Positions 46,849-55,543 of a stretch of 64,000 nucleotides of DNA are shown in pieces. The notes beneath the pieces were generated by a model. It ran no database searches and was not told the DNA's origin. It was given only the letters and a program-made list of their open reading frames with translations. The stretch spans positions 496,001 to 560,000 of the forward strand of contig CBDANB010000007.1 in NCBI GenBank assembly GCA_965197395.1, read 5' to 3'. The DNA comes from CAZYFH01 sp965197395 (lineage in GTDB: Bacteria > Acidobacteriota > Vicinamibacteria > Vicinamibacterales > UBA8438). The position numbers and the translations under genes are program-made. Within the stretch, counting starts at the first letter, position 1; each line of letters starts with the position of its first letter.

Positions 46849-48384
46849 ATGGATGAGCCCACGCACCCCGCGGAGGACGACACTCGATCGAAGACCCGCG
46901 CGCTCCTCATCTCGGTCTTCGCCATCGCCACCTGCGGACTGATCTACGAGCTCCTGGCCGGCACCATCGCGAGCTACGTGCTCGGCGACAGCGTCACCCA
47001 GTTCTCTACGATTATCGGCGTCTATCTGTTCGCGATGGGGGTCGGCTCCTACCTGTCGCGCTACTTCCGCCGTGATCTCATCGCGGCCTTCATCCAAATC
47101 GAGATCCTGGTCGGCCTCATCGGCGGCGTCTCCTCCCTCGTTCTCTTCCTCGCGTTCTCCGAGCTCGACGCGTTCCGGGTCGTGCTCTACGCGTGGGTCT
47201 CCGTCACGGGGATTCTGGTGGGGCTGGAGATTCCGTTTCTGTTACGGATCCTCGAAGATCAGTTCCCATTCCGCGACCTGGTCTCGAAGGTCCTGTCGCT
47301 CGATTACCTGGGTGCGCTGGCGGCGTCGCTGCTCTTTCCCTTGTGGCTCGTCCCTCGGGTCGGGTTGATGCGGTCGTCGTTCGTCTTTGGCGTGCTGAAC
47401 CTCGTCGTGGCGATCTGGACATGCCATCTGTTTCGTGCGGAGCATCGACGACCGATGCTCACGGTACAGGCCTACGCCGCCTGCGCGCTGCTCCTCGTCG
47501 GCCTGGCCTTCTCACAGACGTTGTTGGCGTTCACCGAGCAACGGTTGTATCAGGACCCGGTCATCTTCTCGCGCGCCTCCCGATATCAGCGCATCGTGGT
47601 GACCAACGCACAAGGCGAGATGCGACTGTTCTTGAACGGCGAGCTCCAGTTTTCCTCCTTCGACGAATACCGCTACCACGAGGCGCTCGTCCATCCAGGG
47701 CTGGCCGCGGTGGCCGCGCCGCGGCAGGTCCTCGTGCTCGGCGGGGGGGACGGCATGGCGGTGCGCGAGATCCTCAAGGACCGGCGTGTGCAGCAGGTCA
47801 CGCTGGTCGACCTCGATCCGGCGGTGACGGAGACCTTCAGAGATCACGAAACGTTTGCCGCCCTCAACGACTACGCGCTGCGATCGCCCCGAGTGGAGGT
47901 CGTCAACGCTGACGCGTTCGTCTGGCTCGACAACGACAGGCGCCAATACGACTTTATCGTCGTGGATTTCCCCGACCCCTCGAACTACTCGCTGGGCAAG
48001 CTGTACACTGCCACGTTCTACGCTCGTCTGGCCGCCCACCTGGCCGAGGACGGCGTCGCGGCGATACAGAGCTCGTCGCCGCTCTTGGCCCGTCGTGCGT
48101 TCTGGTGCGTGGTCGAGACGGTGCGCGCGGCCGGTCTCGACGCACGGCCGTATCACGTCTCGATCCCATCCTTCGGTGAATGGGGCTACGTGATCGCGAC
48201 CCATGCGCCCTTTCGCATCTCCGACCGACTCCCCGACAACCTGCGCTTTCTCAACCCGACGATCATGCCTTCCTTCTTCGAGTTCCCCGCAGACATGGCG
48301 GAGATCCCGGTCGAGGTCAACCACCTGAACAACCAGATCTTGGTTCGATATCACGCGGAGGGCTGGAGGCAGTTCGCGCCGTGA
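46849..48384 (+). CDS. Membrane-bound spermidine synthase-like aminopropyltransferase
   Basis: The 511-residue protein has about seven membrane helices in its first 220 residues. A Rossmann aminopropyltransferase domain follows, with YHEALVHPGL, VLVLGGGDGMAVREILKD, TLVDLDPAVTE and VVDFPDPSNYSLGKLYT, the polyamine-binding D-x-x-D region. Cytosolic SpeE lacks the membrane half, so the reaction is probably at the membrane on polyamine-like or other amine acceptors using decarboxylated SAM. No SAM decarboxylase gene is in the window. AGGA precedes ATG 46849. Its stop overlaps the next gene (GTGA). Confidence 0.88.
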   Translation: MDEPTHPAEDDTRSKTRALLISVFAIATCGLIYELLAGTIASYVLGDSVTQFSTIIGVYLFAMGVGSYLSRYFRRDLIAAFIQIEILVGLIGGVSSLVLFLAFSELDAFRVVLYAWVSVTGILVGLEIPFLLRILEDQFPFRDLVSKVLSLDYLGALAASLLFPLWLVPRVGLMRSSFVFGVLNLVVAIWTCHLFRAEHRRPMLTVQAYAACALLLVGLAFSQTLLAFTEQRLYQDPVIFSRASRYQRIVVTNAQGEMRLFLNGELQFSSFDEYRYHEALVHPGLAAVAAPRQVLVLGGGDGMAVREILKDRRVQQVTLVDLDPAVTETFRDHETFAALNDYALRSPRVEVVNADAFVWLDNDRRQYDFIVVDFPDPSNYSLGKLYTATFYARLAAHLAEDGVAAIQSSSPLLARRAFWCVVETVRAAGLDARPYHVSIPSFGEWGYVIATHAPFRISDRLPDNLRFLNPTIMPSFFEFPADMAEIPVEVNHLNNQILVRYHAEGWRQFAP

Positions 48385-50066
48385 GTGGGGAGACGGCACC
48401 GCGCACGCCGCGCGGTCTGACCCGGCGCGATCTTCTACGCCTCGGACCGAGCGTTGCCGCAGCCCTGACGGTTGGCTGTCGTGCGCACCGTGAGGTCGAC
48501 AGCGGCCGGATCGGTGGCTCGATCGTCGGCGCATCGCACAACGTGGGGCACCGGCTGCGTGCCGGCGATCTCCCCGAGCCCGACGAAACCCGGGAGGTGC
48601 CGGTCATCATCGTCGGCGCCGGCATCGCGGGCTTGTCGGCCGGCTGGAAGCTCGCCAAGAGCGGGTTTCGCGATTTCGAGATCCTGGAGCTCGAACCCGA
48701 TGCCGGGGGCAATTCACGCTGGGGCGAGAACGCCGTCTCCGCCTACCCGTGGGGCGCCCACTATCTGCCCGTACCGAGCGCGGAATCGACAGCGGTGCGC
48801 GAGCTGCTGGAAGACATGGGCATGGTCCGCGACATCGGCCCGGACGGTGAGCCGCGCTACGACCCGCGACACCTCTGTCATGTCCCGCAGGATCGACTGT
48901 TCATAGATGGGCGGTGGCAGGAGGGGATCTCGGCGGCCGGGCTCCTACGCTCCTCCGTCGCGGTGGAGGACCGAGCGCTGCTCGCCGAGTTCGAACAGCA
49001 GATGCGCCGTTATCGCGAGTATCGAGATGCCCGCGGCCGCCCCGCATTTGCGCTGCCGATGGCCCTCAGCAGCGACGACCCGGAGCTTGTCGCGCTCGAC
49101 GATCTCTCGATGCGCGAGTATCTCGACCGCGCCGGGTGGACCTCCGAGCGCCTGCGGTGGTACGTCGACTACTGCTGCCGGGACGACTACGGATGCACGC
49201 TGGAGACGACGTCGGCGTGGGCCGGCTGGCACTACTTCTGCTCCCGCGACGCGGAGGTGGAATACCTCACCTGGCCCGAAGGCAACGGGCGCATCGTCCG
49301 CCACATGCTGACGGACCTCGAACGCCACCTGCACTCGGGCATGCTGGTCTATCGCATCCGGGTGACCGCCGATCCGAGCGCCGAGGCGGCGTCGGCCGAG
49401 GGCGTCGAGGTGGACGTGCTCGACACACGCACTAATGGCGCCGTGCGGTTTCGGGCCCGACGCGTCATCTATGCCCTGCCCCGCTTCACGGCCCCGCATG
49501 TCCTCGACGGCTACACACTGCCGGAGATCGACCGGTTTACGTATGCCCCCTGGATGGTCGCCAACCTGACCGTCGACCGGCTCCCTGAAGGTGCCGCGTG
49601 GAACAACGTGATCTACGACAGCCTGTCGCTGGGCTACGTGGTGGCCACGCACCAGAACCTGCGGGTCGCGCCTGGACCGAGCGTGCTGACGTACTACATG
49701 CCGCTCGCGGTGCCGAATCCGGAGGTCGCGCGTCGCTGGATGCTGGAACGAAGCTGGGACGATTGGGTGTCGATCGTTCTCGGCGATCTCGCACCGGCCC
49801 ACGTGGGCCTTGAATCGCTGGTCACCAACATCGACATCATGCTCTGGGGCCACGCCATGATTCGCCCGGTTCCCGGCTTTCTCTGGGGAGAGACGCGCCG
49901 CCACGCCGCCGACCCCCATGGCCCCGTACGCTTCGCCAACTCGGACATGAGTGGGCTCTCACTCTTCGAGGAGGCCCAATATCACGGCGTCCGAGCCGCG
50001 GAAGACCTGATGCGGCACGTCGGCCATGCGTACCGTAGCTCGTTGGGCCCCGCGGAGGGCGCGTGA
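48381..50066 (+). CDS. Tat-exported lipoprotein FAD-dependent oxidoreductase (amine-oxidase-like)
   Basis: The 561-residue protein has a twin-Arg signal LTRRDLLRLGPSVAAALTVGC, ending in a lipobox-like Cys. A flavin dinucleotide-binding fold then reads VPVIIVGAGIAGLSAGWKLAKSG and AGGNSRWG. The mid and C-terminal parts resemble flavin amine oxidases and phytoene-desaturase-type proteins (YALPRFTAPHVL, MSGLSLFEEAQYHGVRAAE). It would act outside the cytoplasm as a folded flavoprotein anchored by lipid. Its coupling to an aminopropyltransferase suggests a polyamine-type substrate (inference). Confidence 0.82.
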   Translation: MSGETAPRTPRGLTRRDLLRLGPSVAAALTVGCRAHREVDSGRIGGSIVGASHNVGHRLRAGDLPEPDETREVPVIIVGAGIAGLSAGWKLAKSGFRDFEILELEPDAGGNSRWGENAVSAYPWGAHYLPVPSAESTAVRELLEDMGMVRDIGPDGEPRYDPRHLCHVPQDRLFIDGRWQEGISAAGLLRSSVAVEDRALLAEFEQQMRRYREYRDARGRPAFALPMALSSDDPELVALDDLSMREYLDRAGWTSERLRWYVDYCCRDDYGCTLETTSAWAGWHYFCSRDAEVEYLTWPEGNGRIVRHMLTDLERHLHSGMLVYRIRVTADPSAEAASAEGVEVDVLDTRTNGAVRFRARRVIYALPRFTAPHVLDGYTLPEIDRFTYAPWMVANLTVDRLPEGAAWNNVIYDSLSLGYVVATHQNLRVAPGPSVLTYYMPLAVPNPEVARRWMLERSWDDWVSIVLGDLAPAHVGLESLVTNIDIMLWGHAMIRPVPGFLWGETRRHAADPHGPVRFANSDMSGLSLFEEAQYHGVRAAEDLMRHVGHAYRSSLGPAEGA

Positions 50067-50067
50067 G

Positions 50068-51171
50068 GTGAGAGCGTCCCGATCGGACAACGCGGCGTGG
50101 ATCGTGTCGCGCCGGTTCGATCTCGGGTTGATTCTCGGCCCGCCTCTGCTGGCGGTCCTGCTCGTGCTGTCGGTGCCCGCGCTGCGAGCCACCGATGTCC
50201 CGCTCTGGGGCTGGCTCGCCTTCGTGGTGGGCATCGACGTGGCGCATGTCTACGCATCGCTCTATCGCACGTACTGGGATCCCGAGGAGCTCGCGCGCCG
50301 GCGCACCCAGTACATCCTCACGCCGCTGGTCTGCCTGGCCATCGGTGTCGTCCTCCACAGCCTTGGATCGCTGGTCTTCTGGCGCGTGCTCGCCTACGTG
50401 GCGGTGTTTCACTTCGTGCGGCAGCAGTTCGGTTTCGTGATGCTCTACCGGCACCGCTGCGGGGAACGATCGCCCGTGGATCGCCGCCTCGACAAGATGG
50501 CGATCTACGCCACCATGCTCTACCCCCTCGCCTTCTGGCACGCCACGTCCGATCGCCGTTTCGAGTGGTTCATCGAGGGGGATTTCCTGTCGCTCCCGAT
50601 GTGGATCTCGCCCGTCGCGCTCTGGGTCTATTCGGCCATCATGCTGGTGTTTTTCGCGCGACAGGTGCAGATCTACCGGCAACGAGGCACGGTCAACTGG
50701 GGCAAGGTTGGGATCGTCGCCTCGACCGCCTGCGTGTGGTACACGGGGATCGTGCTGCTCAATTCCGACTTCGCCTTCACGCTCACCAACGTGGTGGCCC
50801 ACGGCGTGCCGTATATGGCCCTGGTCTGGATCTACGGTCGCCGCAAGTGGAGCGACGAACACTCGTGGCGGCACCGGATCCATCACCCGGCGGCCGCCGG
50901 CATCTTTGTCGGGCTATTGCTGGTGTTGGCCTACTTCGAGGAGGGCCTGTGGGATCTCTTCGTCTGGCAGGAGCACACGATCGCCTTCGGTCAGCTCGCG
51001 CTGCCCTTCGCGACGCCGGACGCGTGGGCGCACCTCATCGTCCCGCTGCTCACCGTGCCGCAGGCCACCCACTATGTGCTGGACGCGTGGATCTGGAGAT
51101 TCGACGGCTCGAACCCGGGACTAGGGTCTTGGCTCTTCGGCGAGACGAGACCCGCGCATGGCGTCGGGTGA
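50068..51171 (+). CDS. Polytopic membrane protein with conserved-looking His residues
   Basis: The 367-residue protein starts at GTG 50068, one base after the flavoprotein stop. It has about eight helices. His residues sit in or next to helices: DVAHVYASLYRTYWD, VFHFVRQQFGFVMLYRH, NVVAHGVPYMALVW and TVPQATHYVLDAWIW. That pattern is common in di-iron or haem membrane oxidoreductases, but no family is recognised. It completes the SpeE-like/flavoprotein unit and is convergent with pspA. Confidence 0.72.
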   Translation: MRASRSDNAAWIVSRRFDLGLILGPPLLAVLLVLSVPALRATDVPLWGWLAFVVGIDVAHVYASLYRTYWDPEELARRRTQYILTPLVCLAIGVVLHSLGSLVFWRVLAYVAVFHFVRQQFGFVMLYRHRCGERSPVDRRLDKMAIYATMLYPLAFWHATSDRRFEWFIEGDFLSLPMWISPVALWVYSAIMLVFFARQVQIYRQRGTVNWGKVGIVASTACVWYTGIVLLNSDFAFTLTNVVAHGVPYMALVWIYGRRKWSDEHSWRHRIHHPAAAGIFVGLLLVLAYFEEGLWDLFVWQEHTIAFGQLALPFATPDAWAHLIVPLLTVPQATHYVLDAWIWRFDGSNPGLGSWLFGETRPAHGVG

Positions 51172-51185
51172 GTGAGCTACAGGGA

Positions 51186-51896
51186 TCAGGCCGACATGCC
51201 CATCTTCTTCTTCAGCTCGGCCAGTGAGTCGGTCGCCGCGGTGCTTGACGGCAAGGCGAGCGCCTTGTCGATGTCTTCGTCGATGGTGCCGCCAACATCG
51301 TTGAGCTCGCCATAGGCTTCCGCCAGAGACTCCTCCTCCTGCACCTTGTTCTTCATCTTCTCGAGCATCGCGACGGTGCCCGAGGCGTCGGCTCCGGCGA
51401 GCTGCTGGTTGATCTTGCGCATGGATGAGGCGGTTCTGGCGCGCGCGCGCAGGGTGATGACCTCGTTCTCGTATTTGCTGATCTGACGTTTGAGCTCTTC
51501 GACCTTGGTCTGGAGCTGGTCGGCCATCCGCTGCTGCGTCTGCTGATCCGCCGAGACCGTGGTCGCCCGTTGGAGGGACTCCTCTTTTTTCGACAGGGCT
51601 GCCGTGGCCAGCCGCTCGGCTTCTGCCTCCTCGATCTCTCCCCCCTGTGACCGCTTGAGCACCAGCATGGCCTTCCGCTCGTAGTCGGCCGCCATCTTCT
51701 TGTGGTCGTCGGCCTCCTTCTGGAGGCGGATCGCGAGCGATTTGACCTGCGCCAAGCTGACCATCGACGCCTGCAGGCTCTTCTTGAGGTCACGGATCCC
51801 CTGTTCGCTCATCTTGATTGGATCCTCGAATTTATCCATCGTGGCGTGCGCTTCGGACTGCGTGACTTTGAATATCCGTTGGAAAATGCTGGCCAT
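51186..51896 (-). CDS. PspA/IM30-family protein (YjfJ-like)
   Basis: The 236-residue protein is a long alpha-helical coiled coil of the PspA/ESCRT-III type. It begins with an amphipathic helix (FQRIFKVTQSEAHATMDKFED), then MSEQGIRDLKKSLQASMVSLAQVK, a Glu/Lys-rich hairpin and a C-terminal MGMSA tail. PspA proteins coat stressed membranes. AGGAGA precedes ATG 51896. The gene is the last of the minus-strand seven-gene unit. The paralog type next to DUF2170 matches E. coli YjfJ rather than the sigma54-dependent psp operon. Confidence 0.9.
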   Translation of the reverse strand: MASIFQRIFKVTQSEAHATMDKFEDPIKMSEQGIRDLKKSLQASMVSLAQVKSLAIRLQKEADDHKKMAADYERKAMLVLKRSQGGEIEEAEAERLATAALSKKEESLQRATTVSADQQTQQRMADQLQTKVEELKRQISKYENEVITLRARARTASSMRKINQQLAGADASGTVAMLEKMKNKVQEEESLAEAYGELNDVGGTIDEDIDKALALPSSTAATDSLAELKKKMGMSA

Positions 51897-51920
51897 GACT
51901 GATCTCCTGTGGGACGCGGT

Positions 51921-52316
51921 CTACTTGCCGAGGTGCGTGAGGAGCTCAGCGCCATATTCCGCGAGCGCCAACGAGAGGGCGCGAATGGAGCCTTCGAGCT
52001 CATTGACATCGAGGTTGGCGAGCTGCAGGGTGTCGCGGAAGAAGATCCGCTCACCGCTCTCATCGAGCACGAACGCGCCGTGCACGAGCGTGTTGTTCAT
52101 CTGCAGCAAACGCTTGAAGAGGTCGCCCGGTTCGGCCGGCACCTCGGCGATCAACTGCTCCAGCACGACGATGGGCGGCTCGCAGTCGATGACCAACTGC
52201 TTGATGCCGTTGTCCTCGTCATCGACCACAACCAGTTCTTCGGACTCGTTCTCCGTGACGATCGTGAGGTCGAGGTCGAGCAAATAGCCCTTGACCCGAT
52301 CTAGGTTCTCAGACAT
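51921..52316 (-). CDS. DUF2170 (YjfI-like) protein
   Basis: The 131-residue acidic protein reads LLDLDLTIVTENESEELVVV, then LFKRLLQMNNTLVHGAFVLDESGERIFFRDTL and LDVNELEGSIRALSLALAE. These match DUF2170/YjfI, a YbjN-like alpha/beta fold encoded beside PspA-like genes. It is probably a partner of PspA. ATG 52316 is preferred over the preceding TTG. GGAGG lies upstream. The gene ends 24 bp before pspA. Confidence 0.85.
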   Translation of the reverse strand: MSENLDRVKGYLLDLDLTIVTENESEELVVVDDEDNGIKQLVIDCEPPIVVLEQLIAEVPAEPGDLFKRLLQMNNTLVHGAFVLDESGERIFFRDTLQLANLDVNELEGSIRALSLALAEYGAELLTHLGK

Positions 52317-52365
52317 CAAACCGCGCCTCCGTGAGTGATTTCGTGTTCACAACCCGTCCCCATCT

Positions 52366-52752
52366 CTATTTACGTTCGAGGTGTTTGGCAAGTTCTTCGT
52401 ATGCGCGATTCAGACCTTGAAGGAGCTCGGTCGCGATGCGCTTCTTGTGCTCATCCGCTGAATGCAGATCGGGGTGGTACTTCTTGACCAACCGCCTCCA
52501 CGTCTCGCGCACCGCGTCGAGACCGGCACCGTAGGGGAGCTCAAGATTAGCATAGTAGCGGGCGAGGACCGGATCAGGAGCCGGGCCTGCAGTGTGGGCC
52601 GAGCGCCGCGACTCGGGGCCGGTGCTCGGCTCGCGTTTCGTGGACGTGCGGGACCAGCGACGGCCGGTCACGCGCTCCCGCGGCCACCGGTCGGGGCCGA
52701 ACCTGGGCCTATGCGCCCGAAGCCAGCGGCCGATACGTGCGCGGAGCGACAT
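52366..52752 (-). CDS. J-domain (DnaJ-like) co-chaperone
   Basis: The 128-residue protein has a basic, disordered first half and a C-terminal J domain: YYANLELPYGAGLDAVRETWRRLVKKYHPDLHSADEHKK, with the essential HPD tripeptide that stimulates Hsp70 ATPase. The rest of helix IV is short. It lacks Gly/Phe and zinc-finger regions (type III). Located between the K+ channel (10 bp) and DUF2170, it may direct DnaK to disassemble PspA or channel complexes (inference). Confidence 0.85.
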   Translation of the reverse strand: MSLRARIGRWLRAHRPRFGPDRWPRERVTGRRWSRTSTKREPSTGPESRRSAHTAGPAPDPVLARYYANLELPYGAGLDAVRETWRRLVKKYHPDLHSADEHKKRIATELLQGLNRAYEELAKHLERK

Positions 52753-52762
52753 GGCAGCGTCC

Positions 52763-53800
52763 TCACGCGCTGGGCTGGGCACCGTGCTCGCGGTCGGGCC
52801 GTGCCGAGATGACCACCAGCCGGTCCTCCGCGTGGACGGCGACGTCCGCGTCGGGGTTGGTCACGACCTCGTGGCTTCCGTGCCGCTGGATCGCGAGGAC
52901 AACCATCCCGCGGTCGCGTTTCATCTCGGAGAACAGCTCCAGAAACGGACGCCCCGCGAGCGATGCGGGCACCGGGACGGTGATGAGGTCGTTACCGATC
53001 TGGGCGCTCAGAATCTCGGAGAGGACCTTCGTGATCCCATGATCCAGCGTTGCGCTCGAGATGAGACGGCTGCTGAACTCGGCGCCCACGATGATCTCGT
53101 TGGCATGCGCGCGCTCACAGTGCCGCGCGTTGTCCTCGTTGGCCAGCTCGACAATGGAGTAGGCATCAGGGTTGAGCGCTTCCACGGTCAGGGTCGAGAG
53201 CACCACTTTCGCATCCCGTGCAATGTAGTCCAGCCGGCGGTCCCCGACGATGACCACGGTGGCCGCCGCGGCGATGCAGGCGCGCGTCAGGTTATCCTCG
53301 CTCACGTCGCCACGCACGAAGTAGAGGTGCTCGTCTTCGATCGGTTTTGTGTCGACGTCGGCCAGCAGCACGATGGGCGATCGGGCTGAACGCGAGTCCG
53401 CGCGCAGGTCGCGCAGAATCTCGCGGGTCCGGTCGTTCCACTCGCACAGGATGATGTGCCCCTCGAGGTCGTACGAACCCATGCCGCGCTCCTTCCTGAG
53501 TCGCTTCTCGACGAACACGCCGGCGATCGTCGCGGTGAACATGCCGAGCGCGCCAATCCCGAAGAACATGAGGACCACGCCGATGGCGCGTCCCCCGAGC
53601 GATGTGGGCGCGATGTCTCCGAAGCCCACGGTGGTCAGCGTGACGATGGCCCACCACAGCGCATCGACGAAACCGCGATCGTCCTCGAAGTAGGTGAGAC
53701 CGAGGGCGCCGACGATGATGAGCACCACGATGATGCCCATCAGGCGCAGCAGGTTCTCGCGGTTGACGAACTCCCAGAAGATCCGGAGGCGGTCCTTCAT
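52763..53800 (-). CDS. Potassium channel with RCK (TrkA-N/TrkA-C) domains
   Basis: The 345-residue protein has two membrane helices flanking a pore with selectivity filter TLTTVGFGD. A cytoplasmic TrkA-N-like domain (HIILCEWNDRTREIL) and a TrkA-C domain (LITVPVPASLAGRPFLEL) follow. This is the MthK/Kch two-TM architecture gated by ligands at the RCK ring. The first RCK strand loop reads EWND rather than the usual GxGxxG, so nucleotide binding may be altered. Gene order in the membrane-stress unit suggests gating linked to polyamines or membrane state (inference). Confidence 0.9.
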   Translation of the reverse strand: MKDRLRIFWEFVNRENLLRLMGIIVVLIIVGALGLTYFEDDRGFVDALWWAIVTLTTVGFGDIAPTSLGGRAIGVVLMFFGIGALGMFTATIAGVFVEKRLRKERGMGSYDLEGHIILCEWNDRTREILRDLRADSRSARSPIVLLADVDTKPIEDEHLYFVRGDVSEDNLTRACIAAAATVVIVGDRRLDYIARDAKVVLSTLTVEALNPDAYSIVELANEDNARHCERAHANEIIVGAEFSSRLISSATLDHGITKVLSEILSAQIGNDLITVPVPASLAGRPFLELFSEMKRDRGMVVLAIQRHGSHEVVTNPDADVAVHAEDRLVVISARPDREHGAQPSA

Positions 53801-53896
53801 CTTGACGCTGAGTGAGTGCGCGTCCCACGGAGTGAGCCACGGCCGGACGAGGCGGGCGCGCGTGACATCAACAGGGCGGCTGCCCGATGGCTGCGC

Positions 53897-54739
53897 TCAG
53901 AGCGTCAACCCAATCAGCATCGACGCGGCGACATACGTCGTCGCCTCGATGGCCCCAACACCGACGTTAGGCACGTCCTGGACCAGCGCATCGGTCAACC
54001 GGGCGCCCGGCAGCAGCACCTTGTCGGCGAAGACCCGGACCAGCGGCAAGAGCACCAGCCCCACGATGGCGTAATACCCGAACTCGCTCAGGTTCTGTGT
54101 CCACGACACGAAGTCGCCTTCGCCCGCGAGGCGGATGATGTTCCCGAAGCCGATCAGGACGCCGGCAAAGGCCACGCCGACCGCGGCGTTGTCCTTCTCG
54201 ATCTGCTCGTGCAGATCGAACGAGGTCATCCTGTTATACAGAAGGCCGGCGACGATGAGACCGGCCTGGCCCAGGATCCAGAAGACCGCGCCGCTGAGCA
54301 AGCCGCCTTCACCTGAGAGCGCGCCGGCGGTGATCAGACCGACAGCGATATGGTTGCCGCCTTCGATGGCGCCCATGCCCGTGTTGCGGTCCTCCACGAT
54401 CTCCTTCTGGTTGTCGAACTTCGAGAAGATGATCGTGTCGTTGATCCAGCCGGAGAGATTGAGCAGGGCGATGGCGACCAACCCGAAGACGACGAGATCG
54501 ATAACGTCCTCGGTCAGCATGCCGGACCCGGGTCCGGACACGACGCCGCCGAGCACGATCGCCAGGCCGAGGTAGTAGCCAGCGACGGTGAGGGCCATGG
54601 CGAGGTTGTTCTTCTCGAGAAGCTCTGTGCGCAGGACAAAGCCGCGGTGGAACACGTCGTACACCCACTTGCCGACGACGACAAGGACGAGCACGACGAC
54701 CAGGTAAATGAGGCCCGCGAGGATCTGGTCCAAGGACAT
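53897..54739 (-). CDS. DUF350 membrane protein (YjfL-like, duplicated domain)
   Basis: The 280-residue protein has about eight helices in two homologous halves. Each DUF350 half has a pattern like NNLAMALTVAGYYLGLAIVLGG (first) and DNAAVGVAFAGVLIGFGNIIRLAG (second). E. coli YjfL has a similar domain. DUF350 genes co-occur with PspA, DUF4178 and SpeE-like genes. RBS AAAGGA is before ATG 54739. Function unknown, a lipid- or polyamine-related transport or sensing role is inferred from context only. Confidence 0.88.
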   Translation of the reverse strand: MSLDQILAGLIYLVVVLVLVVVGKWVYDVFHRGFVLRTELLEKNNLAMALTVAGYYLGLAIVLGGVVSGPGSGMLTEDVIDLVVFGLVAIALLNLSGWINDTIIFSKFDNQKEIVEDRNTGMGAIEGGNHIAVGLITAGALSGEGGLLSGAVFWILGQAGLIVAGLLYNRMTSFDLHEQIEKDNAAVGVAFAGVLIGFGNIIRLAGEGDFVSWTQNLSEFGYYAIVGLVLLPLVRVFADKVLLPGARLTDALVQDVPNVGVGAIEATTYVAASMLIGLTL

Positions 54740-54757
54740 GATGCTTCCTTTCTGCCC

Positions 54758-55462
54758 CTACTTGCCGAGGCCCCGCGCGCTACCGCCCGTCATGCGACCA
54801 CGCACCCGATCGCCGAATCCCTGGCTCCGGGCACGCTGCCGTGCTTCCTGGCGCCTGAAGAAATTTGGGTTGCTCTGTCTCGTGACCGTGCCATTGCTGC
54901 CATACGCGCCCGAGCCGAAATAGGGTTGGCCACGGTTCCGGTTGCCGCGATACGTGTTCCAGTCGTTGCGGTAGATGGGCCGGCCGAAACCGCCGATCAT
55001 GTGGCTAATCAAGGCATAGCGGCCGTAGAACTCCCAGAACGATCCGCCTCGTCCATCGTCTCGCCACTGGCCGTAGCGGTCATTGCCGACGTATTGGTAG
55101 CCCGGTGGATGCTGGTCCCGATCGACGTTGCCATCCGGGCCTTTCGAGAGCACGACCATGCCGAGGTAGGGCTGGTATCGGGAATAGGTGTTGCGGCCGA
55201 CGCGTTCCCAGTCCCGGATGCGCTCCGTGAACACGAGCTCGTCAGAGCCACTCTCGCGCTCACCCGTTGTCACCCGGTACTGGTGCAAATAGTCGGTCGA
55301 GAACGTCCCCTCCTCCCGCATGTCCGCGAGCACGACCGTGTACTCCGGGTAGCGGTCGAGCTCGCGCTCCAATCGTTCGAGCGGATTCCCGGCGGCGCAG
55401 CCCGCGACCAGGAGCGAGAGCCCAATACACGCGAACCAGCGTTGGCTTCTCGTCATCCTCAT
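54758..55462 (-). CDS. Lipoprotein of the PspA/DUF350 unit
   Basis: From ATG 55462 the 234-residue protein has a signal with lipobox LLVAGC. A charged domain follows (LERLERELDRYPEYTVVLADMREEG, YLHQYRV, TYSRYQPYLGMVVL). A low-complexity Gly/Arg/Asn/Tyr C-terminus (YFGSGAYGSNGTVTRQSNPNFF) is reminiscent of YgiB/DUF1190-type secreted partners in related clusters. The upstream ATG 55489 is an alternative, the GGGAG at about 55470 favours 55462. Located between DUF4178 and DUF350. Confidence 0.7.
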   Translation of the reverse strand: MRMTRSQRWFACIGLSLLVAGCAAGNPLERLERELDRYPEYTVVLADMREEGTFSTDYLHQYRVTTGERESGSDELVFTERIRDWERVGRNTYSRYQPYLGMVVLSKGPDGNVDRDQHPPGYQYVGNDRYGQWRDDGRGGSFWEFYGRYALISHMIGGFGRPIYRNDWNTYRGNRNRGQPYFGSGAYGSNGTVTRQSNPNFFRRQEARQRARSQGFGDRVRGRMTGGSARGLGK

Positions 55463-55543
55463 CCTCATCTCCCGCTTGCACACGGACATGATGATCCGTT
55501 CGACGTCAGTCTAGCAGCGATGCGCCCACTCCCGGGCAAGACA

